From Ailanthus altissimus (Eukaryota > Streptophyta > Magnoliopsida > Sapindales > Simaroubaceae): DNA of 64,000 bases. Below the pieces are notes generated by a model. The model ran no database searches, was not told where the DNA came from, and worked only from the letters and a program-made list of their open reading frames with translations. Where the stretch lies: NCBI GenBank assembly GCA_946807835.1, contig OX327697.1, forward strand, positions 22,206,001 through 22,270,000, given 5' to 3'. This document shows, piece after piece, positions 36,801-47,349 of the stretch; within the stretch, counting starts at the first letter, position 1, and each line of letters opens with the position of its first letter. Position numbers and translations under genes: made by a program.

Positions 36801-37280
36801 ATTTTTTAATCCACTAACCTATTTTGTAACCCAATAACCTAATTTTAACCAATATATTAAAAAAACTAATTAAACTAATTAAATAAAATATTGAAAATTA
36901 TATAAAATAGAGTACCTATTAAATATTAATACATAAGATGAAAATTATGAAAATCTAAACTTAAAAATTCAATCAAGGCATTAAGGTTTCATTTGACTTC
37001 ACTAAATTATTTTTATATTTAAAAAAAAATTAATAGGAATGTAAGCATCTCAAATTTATTTTACTAAATGATCTTTGATACTTTTTAAAATATCAAATTT
37101 ATCCAATTTATATTAAATGAGTTGTAAATGACCCGCTACCCCATTAATTATATAGGTTATAAAACAAATTAACAAGTCAAATCCTCCAAATTAAAATACG
37201 ACACGTTTAATATATAGGACCATCGGATTAAATCCGCCAAATTAAAATACAACCTATTTAATAAATAAGACCACCCCAAA
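33895..37280. other. AT-rich intergenic DNA
   Basis: No gene is recognised. It includes T-rich low complexity at 34268-34490 and a minus-strand frame at 34635-34946 (103 codons, Lys/Ile-rich) with no family I know. A GC-richer island at 34115-34270 has ATGGCCGAC near its left edge and GTCGGCCAA near its right edge, possibly an old MITE. Confidence 0.5.
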
Positions 37281-37295
37281 CACATCGTGCTTATT

Positions 37296-37441
37296 TTTTT
37301 TTTTATTTTTTTTTTTTGAAGGGGGGGGATTACAACACATATTTTTTTTTTCGCACCACCTAAGGGGGAGGGAGAATTCAAACCCAGGTGGAGATGTGAG
37401 ACTTGGAGGTGCTCAGCCAACTAGGCTGAGCCCTCATGCTC
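37296..37441 (-). mobile_element. SINE with 15-bp target duplication
   Basis: On the minus strand a tRNA-like head includes TAGTTGGCTGAGCACC (A box) and GGTTTGAATTC (B box). A short body follows, then an A-rich tail at 37296-37318. An exact 15-bp target duplication CACATCGTGCTTATT flanks it (37281-37295 and 37442-37456). The length of 146 bp is normal for plant SINEs, and the intact duplication suggests a fairly recent insertion. Confidence 0.95.
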
Positions 37442-37456
37442 CACATCGTGCTTATT

Positions 37457-39340
37457 AAACAGGTCAAAAATAATTAACCTAAACTTTTTTTTTTGGGTTA
37501 TGGTATTGGGTTCGTAGATTAAGTGAAAAATTGTCAACTTCAAATATAATGCTATGATTCAACTTTGTTGTACTATGCATATTTGTTTTTTTAATATTGT
37601 GCCATACAACTATTATTTTTTTCATTTTGTGAGTAAAATTAAAAAAAAAAAGAAGTAATTTTGATAGTTTTACTGGTAACAATATCTAGATAACACAACA
37701 TCTCCTATTTCAAAATGTTTAGAAACAAAGGGCTGATGTAGAATAGAATAGATAAGATATCATATCGTTTAGGTTATAAATTGACAAGAGCAATATTACT
37801 TATCGAAAAATAGGAAAGAGCAAATTCTAAAAAGGCTATATGAGAAAGAAAGAAAAAAGCATCTAAAGAAAGAGAGGGCCCTTGATGCCACAAACATGTG
37901 GGACAATCCATTATACAAGGCTCATGATGCATGTCTAGTAAAGAGAGAGCTCTATCACAATCAATAGAGATTCCACAGTCAAAACCCCTATTTTTGTTTT
38001 TCAATTCTTGATAGCTTTTTCAGTCATTTTCCTTTTCTTTTTCTTTTTCATTTTTTTACTATTATTATTTTTTGTTTTTGGTGGTCACAACTCACAAGGA
38101 TAACAATGACCAAAAGTGGCATGGCATGGCATGCCCCACGCCATCACCCATCCACATGCCATTGGTTGAATGTGGGACAGTGGTCATGTTTTCAAAAAGT
38201 TAAAAAAAAAAACTCTCAAATGACTTAGCACAACGTGGGTTTGGATCTATAATTTTAGTACAAGTACTAAAGGATTTTGTTGAACCCATCTCTTTGTGAC
38301 TATTGACATAGAAGCCTCGTAAATAAGGCTCTCATTTTATGCATACGTATATGTAGTATAATGTTTTTTTTTTTTGAAGTTTCAATTGTAATATTATTAT
38401 TGATATACATTAAATCATTATTGAGACTCTTTGCATAAATAAAATAAAACTTTTGTGACGCATTCAAATTTACTTCTCTAAACAGTAAAAATAAGACAAG
38501 TTCCATAACGGTTAAACAAAAGACAAATAGCTCATAGAAATTTTAGTACCCTTGTGACCTTATTTCATCGTTCTTCATTGCCAGGCAATCTGTTCGAATA
38601 AAATTTGTATCCTTCCTTATTTATATTATAATATGTAACTAAAAAAGAAAGAGAAAAAAAGTGAATACGTAGTAGATAATTTCATGAATGCTAAGAAATT
38701 CCTAACTTGTTACTTTCAAAATGCTCAATGTTATGCACGTGGAGGTTTTGCCACATGCTCATTGTTATGCACATTGTCAAAATGGCATTTTGGCAAAGCA
38801 CTAATTTGTAAGTCCACTTTCTTAACTCAAGTCGGAGGTTTGAATTCTCTCTCCTCCATACTTATATAAATATTATAAAAAAAAGCATGCTTAATGTTAA
38901 ATACAATTGGTTGCCAGTATATAATTTTATTACTTGATATAACATGTTTGTTAATTCTGATCTCATTGATTCACTCTATTTAGAGTTTGCGCACTATCTT
39001 CATTGATACTATTAAAGTTCTAACATCAGTATTTAATGTATTTGCTGTTTAATGTGTTTGTGTGTTTTTATTACATAATTTTTTAAGAAGGAAAAAGTTT
39101 AAATTTGAACTAATACAAAAATTGATGTATTTTTTTATTATAATTATTCATTTTTATGATAATAGAATCTATTGATTTAATATTAAAATTTGATAATTTA
39201 AAAGTAATTTTAAATTAAAAACTAATAAAAAGTCGTCGCGAGATCGCATTAAATATATAAAACAAATAAAAACAGAATATCAAAAACAAAAGAGAGTGAA
39301 AAAACATAAGAGGAGATTTGTTTCTAAAATTTTGACACCA
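37457..39340. other. Intergenic DNA
   Basis: No gene is recognised. A less AT-rich stretch at 37850-38000 and GCATGGCATGGCATGCC at 38120 stand out, without a frame or fold I can name. A B-box-like GGTTTGAATTC near 38838, followed by an A-rich end, may be a SINE fragment. Confidence 0.45.
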
Positions 39341-39798
39341 CAACGCTAATTTAGTGATATGGCGTGATATATCAAGCGTTGCAAATAATAAATTAGTATA
39401 TAACGAACTTTAGGCAAACTTATTATACCTTATCATAAAGTATAAATATATCCTAAAATAAAAAATAATAGTTTTGTGAATGAATAAAACTAATAATGTG
39501 ACCACCATAGACCTAAATTTAATTAGCATAATACTCATACTAAACAAATGAACATTGAACAAATAACAACAACGCTAATTTAGTGATGTGGCGTGATATA
39601 TCAAGCGTTGCAAATAATAAATTAGTATATAATGAACTTTAGACAAACTTATTATACCTTATCATAAAGTATAAATATATCCTAAAATAAAAAATAATAG
39701 TTTTGTGAATGAATAAAACTAATAATGTGACCACCATAGACCTAAATTTAATTAGCATAATACTCATACTAAACAAATGAACATTTAACAAATAACAA
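39341..39798. repeat. 229-bp tandem duplication
   Basis: 39341-39569 and 39570-39798 are head-to-tail copies with only about four differences. Each copy starts with CAACGCTAATTTAGTGAT and holds an imperfect inverted pair CAACGCT...AGCGTTG spanning about 41 bases. No protein is encoded. Confidence 0.95.
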
Positions 39799-42518
39799 CA
39801 AAATTGAACAAGGTTTAGTAGACGCTAATTATATTTTATTGAAAATATATATATATATATTAAAATACATAAGCTATATCAAGCTATATATTATATATCA
39901 TTATAAATTAAAGCAATTTTGGGGTATTATCCACCTTAATTCACAATGGCTTTGGTGATACTGGTAATGACAAGACAACAGTACATTAGCTTTATAAGCA
40001 GCCGAAGCTTTTTCTTTATTGTATTTGCATGGTTGGAGAATTGGCTTTACAAACAGGCACAACAACATCCTTTGAGGCTCGAGCCTTTTTTCTGGCGCAG
40101 TCAATGTTGAAAATATTCGTGCTGCTAATGATGCTATCGTCGCTTCCTTCCTTCCTTCCTTCCCTCGATGCCCTTTCACTATTACTTTTAGGGCCTGGCT
40201 TGACCAAGTCCGTCCTAATCTAATCAAAACATTAAGAAAGAGAGGTTTTGCTTTTATCAGCCAACCAAGAAAATATGTTAAATTCCACGGAGGTAAATCT
40301 TCTTACTTCCAAATCTAGCAATCTTTCTTACTTGATAGTGCTTCTCAAAAGCATTAATAGAAAGTGCTTTTGAGTAAAAATAACAAACACCATTCTTTTT
40401 TTTTTTTCCATAAATATTTCTAATTATAACTTGTTCCTTTAGAAAAAATTCAATTTAATTAAAACATTACCTTTTGTAAATATAAAAATTATTTATAATA
40501 TTTTAAAAAATTAACAATTATTTTCAAAGGTTCTTATTCTTTTGTAATTAAAAAATATGAACAGTGTTAGACTTATAAAGTTATAATAAATATTTTATAT
40601 CCCAATTAATTTATTATTAATTAATGATTATTACTTATCACTTCTTGAATTTTTAATTTTTATTAATGTAGTAGTTAATAACACCAATTAATAATAAATA
40701 TATTATATTGCCACATCAATTAAAATACAAATTTTATATAGTAATTATATAAACATAACATTATCCACACAAAAAATACATAGTAATTGTTTGTGTTACA
40801 TTTATTTATCAACTAATGTTCTTTTCCATCATACTATATATTAAAGTGATCCCAAAAATAAAAATTATTAGACCCTTAATTTCATTGTTTTAAAGTGATG
40901 CCACCATCAAACATTGTTGTATTCCACCTGTCCATCAAAATCCATGAATTCCTGCATAATTTCTGCCCCATCAATCTGCTATCCTCTAATTTAATTTTAT
41001 TTAATCTCTTATTTAATTAGCTATAACATACCCACACAAAAAAAAGTTAGTGAAAATAAAATTTGTAAAGTTAATTACAATCATTATATCCAGATTTGAA
41101 AATTGGTTTCCCTTTTCCTTTTATTAAATTGATCAATGCCTCGAAGTGTTGTATGCATTCACACTCTAGTCATAAGTGAAAGGTGCTAAGGCATTCATAA
41201 ATCATAATGTTGTCTTTGCCCTTTTAACTAAAAGTATTGATAGATGCAAGATTTTCCAAGAGGGAATATGAGGGAATTTTTTATTTTAAAAAAAATGAAT
41301 TTTGCTTTTTCAAATTTTTATGTAATATCTTTATAATTTATATAATAAGGTGGTGGTCAGCTTAAAGTCACAGAGACGCATAACTGGCCCCTACTTGTCT
41401 GGGAGATGCCACAACCTTAGCCCATGACTGAGGGTCCTACAGACCATATGAAATAATTCATTTTTGGTTCCCTTTTAATTGTTTTTTTTTTTTAATTTGG
41501 TAGCAAGGGAAAAGACTACAAGATGTGTAGACTGGAGACATAGAGTGCTTCAATAATTCACTAAGTAACAAATGAAGTCACATTTGATGGAAATTCTTGT
41601 TTCAATTATTGCCCTAATGTTTGCTTGACAAATTGTCTTCTTAAAATTCTTTAAAGCTAAAATTTTGGTAATTAATAAAACATTTATGTAAGTAAAGTAT
41701 TTTTATTGCCAACCATCTTTGTGGTGGAGTAAAACTGGTTGATGTGAACATTTTTAAAACTAAAATGTTAGGTGTGAGTCTCTTCATTTATATGGAGGAT
41801 AGTATATATGCATTATAAATGGTAGATGTATATTTTAAAAAATTAAAAAGCAAGAATTTTTTTTAAATGATCTTTATAAAAATAATTTTTTTTTCTTTAA
41901 GAGTAAAACTTTTAGTATTTTTATTTTTATTTTGAATAATATTATGCATCTTAAATTTGTATTTAAATTATATTTCAAATAATAATATATTAAATAATTA
42001 TTAAATGTAATAGATACTTTTAAAATTTATACTATTTTATTACTTAATAATTATTTAATATATTATTATTTGAGATATAATTTATAATACAACTTGAAAT
42101 ATATAATATTATTTTTTTTATAAAATCACAAATTATAAGAAAGATAATCCCTATTGTTTTCTCTTTTATATATATTATCAATACTTCGAAGAGTTTTCTG
42201 AGTTCTTCTTTATGTTAATCATTTCACTTATTTATTTATACGAGTAAAAAGTTGAGCTCCAAGGACACCTTTTTGACTTGTAGAGAAAATAAAGTAAATA
42301 TTTAGTACTCAAAATGTAAAGGTAATGTTAGCATTGAATCAGGCATGTTATATATAATCTTAAATAAATAAATGGAAAGAATAACTTAGAGAAAGAACAA
42401 TTAGAGGACAAAGTGTGCATTCCAAGGGAACTTTGAAAATTAGGACACAAACATAAACAATTAGCATTTCTAGGGCAACAAAAGACTCTGCCAAAGAGAT
42501 TAGATATTTATACCTACC

Positions 42519-42550
<32 letters not shown>

Positions 42551-43590
42551 CGTATATCAAAATATAAATTTATATATATAGGACCTCATGAGTTGTTTTG
42601 TGCTTAAGGGACTGTCTTTCCCAATATGTGCTTAGGTAAATTAAAGCCCTATTGCCCCCGGGAGAAAATGTATAGTTTTGTCTTGTGGTCGGTGGATAAG
42701 CCTTCACTTTAATTGCATAGTTTTTAGCTTTGTGTACTATAGTGTAAATTATCTGTGAAGGCACAGTATTCAAAATGGGTTTTACATGTATGTCTCTTGA
42801 ATATAATCTTTTTAATTTAAAGGTTGTATGCGCACGTAGCTGGTTTGTTCAGATGGTAAGGCTTTTATGTATTTTCTGATTTGAAGTTAGAAGTTTGAGT
42901 TATGGGTCATGCTTTATATTATATAAAAATTAAATGAAATTTAGATATATACGTAAAGGTAAATAATATTATTTAATATGTTAATATTTTAAGTTAATAA
43001 TAAATATTTGATTCATGATAAATGGTATTAAAATAAATTTAAATTTTTATTTGTACGTGAACACTTAAAATCACTTTAATGTAAATTATTATATGAAATG
43101 TGAGTCCCCTATAACTCTCGGAGAGATGAATAATACGGAACAAATGAGTTATAAAAATTATATGTTTTGAGCCTTAATATAAATTATCACATTGATAGTC
43201 GATCCCCTATATCATTAAAGGGATGTGCAATACGAATTAAATTGGCTAATAAATTTTAGTCAGACTGTGACAAGAGTGTCATATGATTAAGTATGAGAGA
43301 ATGTCACGTCTCACATCAAATAGAAATTATGTGAATTTTGGATATATACGAATAGATAAGTAGTATTACTTAACAGGCTAATCTTTTCTGTCAATAGTAA
43401 CCGCTCGACTCGTGACACTTGGAAACAGTCTAAGACATTGTAAATATTTTCGACCTCTTACGAGTGTAGTTGATTATTTTATTGTGAAGATGTGAGTTTA
43501 GGTGTACTTAAATGCTAAGTGATGTATAATTCTAGTATATATATTATATAATAGATATGTAATGTAATATCAGTGTTCAAAAAAAAATTT
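39799..43590. other. Intergenic DNA with microsatellites
   Basis: It holds a TA run (39848-39860), CCTT repeats (40145-40165) and TA followed by TG repeats (42520-42552). Minus-strand frames at 39901-40227 (two overlapping readings) and 42570-42773 lie in less AT-rich DNA but match nothing I know. Near 42835-42930 a weak tRNA-like segment precedes an AT-rich stretch. No gene call can be supported. Confidence 0.45.
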
Positions 43591-44100
43591 AAAGATCATA
43601 TGCTATAATATTATGGTAATGCGTTATTATCCATATAATAGAAATGGAGGTACGAGAAATTAAATGTTAAATGATATATAATTCTAATAGATATATATGT
43701 TGTATATAGTTATCTAATGTAATACCGGTGTTAAAAAAAAAAGATCATATTCTATAATATTATGATAATGCGTTATTATCTATATAATAGAAGTTGAGGT
43801 ATGGGACTAGTGTATTTAAGTACCAAATGATAAGGTTGTATGCTATAATATTATTGTAACGCATTATTATTTATATAATAAACTTAAAGGTCGTATGTTA
43901 TAATATTGTGGTAACGCGTTATTATTTATATGATATAAATGAATATATAAATTGGTGTATTTAAATATTAAAAGATGTATAATTTCGATGCATATATATT
44001 ATATAATAAATATATGATGTAATATTAATGTTGAAAAAAATAAAAATCATATGCTATAATATTATAATAACGTGTTGTTATCCATACGATTGAAATAGCT
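43591..44100. repeat. Degenerate tandem repeat array
   Basis: A core of about 45 bases (TATGCTATAATATTA...GTAATGCGTTATTAT...ATATAATA) occurs at about 43597, 43746, 43837, 43892 and 44048. Spacing is irregular (149, 91, 55 and 156 bases), which points to an old array with internal deletions. Related fragments may extend left to about 43500. Confidence 0.7.
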
Positions 44101-46559
44101 CTTGTAAAGAGATGGAATATTATTTTTATTATATTGAAAAACAATTACCCATATATATATATATATATATTTTAAAAAGCATTACCCATACATTAAAAAA
44201 AAAAACTTTGTAGTGGATTAACGAACAAACTTAGGGGTGAGTTGTTCGTCATTTACATGGTGGGATTTTTTTTTCCTTACTTGGGATGAGTTTTTACACG
44301 ATTACGTACTTTTATTACAAAGTTGACAATTAATGTTTTCACAATATATTTATATAAAAACAATATTTTTGGACAATCTACGAGCTTGGCCTTGTGTATG
44401 AAGATAATTTCACTTTTATACGACATAATGACAAGATCACATACAAAAATATCGACAGACTAAGAACAACAAATAGTAATTTGTCCCAAAAATGAGAACT
44501 AAAAACCAGGATGCATCTAACCATCTTGCTATTGTGTTGATTAAGACGTTTAATTTTGTTGTTGAAATAGAAGGGTTCCTTTGAATGTGACAACTCTTTC
44601 TTAAAAAAAAAACAATAATTATAATAATAATAATATGAAGCAGATCCCAGAAATTATGCAATTTAACAATCTGATTTAGGAAAGTTGACACTTGATACCA
44701 TTATAGAATGACATTTAAAATTACATTTTGAGAAATTAAAATTTAGAAACTTGAAATAGAAAATAGAAAAAAAGATGTATGCATATAATTCTATTTCAAA
44801 ATGATACAGCACATGTGTAACATATTAAACATAAACCCCACATGGAAGGAATCCTAGGTTTATGTACACTCTCGGTAAATGCAAAGGATAAATTGTTTTA
44901 CTTCTAAAATCAAAGTTTTTAAGAAAAAATATTTAATGGTATCCAAATAAAATCAAGGCAAAAAGATATTTGAATTTATAAGATTTAAAAAAAAATGTGT
45001 AAATTTTTGTGTTTTTAAAATTTTTATCAATATCTTTATTAAATAACGATTTTTGTCTATTTTAATTTTAAAAAATAAAATTAAAATTCAACTTAAACTT
45101 AAAATTTATTTGGATAATCAATTAAATTAATTAACTTAAGCACCTTCTAAATTAAATAATTATTTACCACCATTTAAAAATAAATTAAACTAATCTCATC
45201 AAAATATTGTCATCGACTGATTGACCATTACTAGAATCATTGTCATCGTCCTCCCTCTCATAATCTTCTTCATCCTCTATTAAAATCCCCTTTCCTTTTC
45301 TATCCACAATTTGTAATGCACTCAATGCATTGATAATCAAAGCTTTAGGTGTGACCAACTCAATAGCCAAGCCCAGTTCTCACCTAAGCAAAAGCATTCG
45401 CGCTCTCATTCAGGGTACTTTTACTTTAGTCGCAAATGCACAGTCAATAAGTTCGGTAATATAGTAATTTGGTTTGTCATTTGTGAGATAGACATTAAGA
45501 ATATAAAGTATAAACGACCTTAATTTAAAATAGAGATATAATCATATTTTTATTAGTTTAATCTATTTTATAGTTAAAATTAACAAAAATTATTATTTGA
45601 TAAAAATGTTAATAAAATTTTAAAATTATTAAAGTCTATATTTATCATTTTTGAAATCTTAAAAATTCTAATGTTGTTTTACCTAAAATTAACTCTTTAT
45701 ATAAAAGCTGCTAATTTTTTCATGCCATGGAAATTGAATCTCACCAAGCTTGATAATAAATTGTTATGAATGTAAATTTTATTTTTTTATGAAACTTAAT
45801 TTTAAAAAATTATTACAGCAAATATAAATTAGACCCTCACCCAGTGTGAGTAAGACTTTATTTATTTTTTTGTTTCAACTAAGAGATTTTATCAATTGAA
45901 TAATTGACACCCACAATTTTATTGGCGTTATTTCTTAATATGATATTAACATTTAGTTTATTGTCAAAATATTTTTTTTAAAAAAAATGTATCAATAAGT
46001 AATAACATTAATTTTCATTTTCAAATATTGTATAAACAAAAATTGAATTCTTCTTAAAATCTAATATGAATGAATTCAAACATAATTGTTTTTAAAGATA
46101 ATATCAGTTGAATTAATTAGTATTTCTATTCCTTAATTTTTTTTATAAAAATTGCTTTTTTTTTCAGTTTCAATCATATTTTAGTATTTAAAATTTTTAA
46201 TGCAACAAAAAAAAACATTGTTAATAAGTGTTTATATTATACAACATACATTAGTAATTAGTTTCCTTAAAAAAAATCTTGGATTATTTATGTGTTTTTC
46301 ATATCTTCTTCAAAGCGATAGATTAAACTGCATTTATTTATGCAAAGATCCTTGCAGTGTTACATCCTCTAATTATGGGCATTATTACAGTACCAAAAAT
46401 GTGGGGCTTGTCCTTGAATGCTTTCTAAAATCTGAAAGCATATATTCTTGGGAGAATCATATTTTATATACTCTTGCTAGTCTCAGTAGAGAGAGAATCA
46501 TAACTGAGAATTTGATGCACTTCATGTCACTTGATTCACATTCACTCATCACTGCTCAT
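44101..46559. other. Intergenic DNA upstream of the receptor kinase
   Basis: No recognisable gene. A minus-strand frame at 45185-45370 encodes 61 residues with an acidic stretch (EDEEDYEREDDDNDSSNG). It may be an exon fragment of an unknown protein; no flanking exon was found. Confidence 0.45.
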
Positions 46560-47349
46560 TTCTCGTGAAAACTCTTTAAAAAAAAAAAAAACCCAGAATT
46601 CCCTCTCTTTTCAGACCCACTAAACCAATCTCCCTCTCCCTCTCCCTCTCTCAAAAACACCTGTAACAGACCACTATTCATTATTCTTAGTACTATTTTT
46701 TTTTTTTTGCTTTTTCCTTTTTCTTTAGCTTCCCTTTCATTTCATTAGCTTTCATTCATTCACATAACTCTTATGTCTAGTCTTGCCTACCTTTGGAGTC
46801 ATTCGTTGTTTGGTTCTTCCAACCATGTTGTGTCTCAATAAAAAGATGGGCGATTTGTGTGCATGTAAATATGCAGCCCATGTTCTATAATGCAAGTCCT
46901 TTTTTGTGGGTTCTTTTGTTTGTTCTTTCTTGTTTTTTTTGGGTTCTCCATTCTCTTCCTTTGATGTGGGTCTTTGAGTTCTGATCAAAATCTTTGATGG
47001 GTTGTCTTTTTCTTTTTTCTGTAATTAAGGGACCGGTTTGCTCTTCAATGCCTGGGTTCCCAAAAATCTGAAATGGGTTTTGTTACAAAAAAAAGTTGAG
47101 GGTTTTTGATTTTTCACTTGTTATTAGTGTCGACTTTTTGATTCTTTGATCCAATGAACATAAGGGTCTGTTCTGTGCGGTGAAAAGTTATGTATTGTTT
47201 TGGAGAAGAAACAGGGAAGATTCAAGTTGTTCTAACTGGGTTTTTTTTATGGCCCTTTTATCGTTGATTCTTGGTTTCTGAAATAAACAAAATCTAATTC
47301 TTGCATTAAACAAGTGGAATCCCGGCAAGCAGTATAAAGACATCCAATA
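46560..47349 (+). promoter_or_regulatory. Probable promoter and 5' leader of receptor kinase
   Basis: A pyrimidine-rich stretch (CTCCCTCTCCCTCTCCCTCTC near 46630) and T/C-rich DNA to 46760 look like a plant transcription start region and leader. Several ATGs occur before the main start (for example 46772 and 46793), so upstream frames or a leader intron are likely. The true start site cannot be placed. Confidence 0.45.

Noticed and set aside
37320..37441. tRNA gene
   Set aside because: A/B boxes are present but there is no cloverleaf; A-tail and 15-bp duplication show a SINE.
39901..40227. Possible small secreted peptide precursor on the minus strand
   Set aside because: Two frames overlap, neither has a signal peptide, and no known peptide motif is seen.
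43591..44100. CRISPR-like or satellite array
   Set aside because: Units are degenerate and irregularly spaced AT-rich eukaryotic repeats; there are no short uniform repeats with unique spacers.
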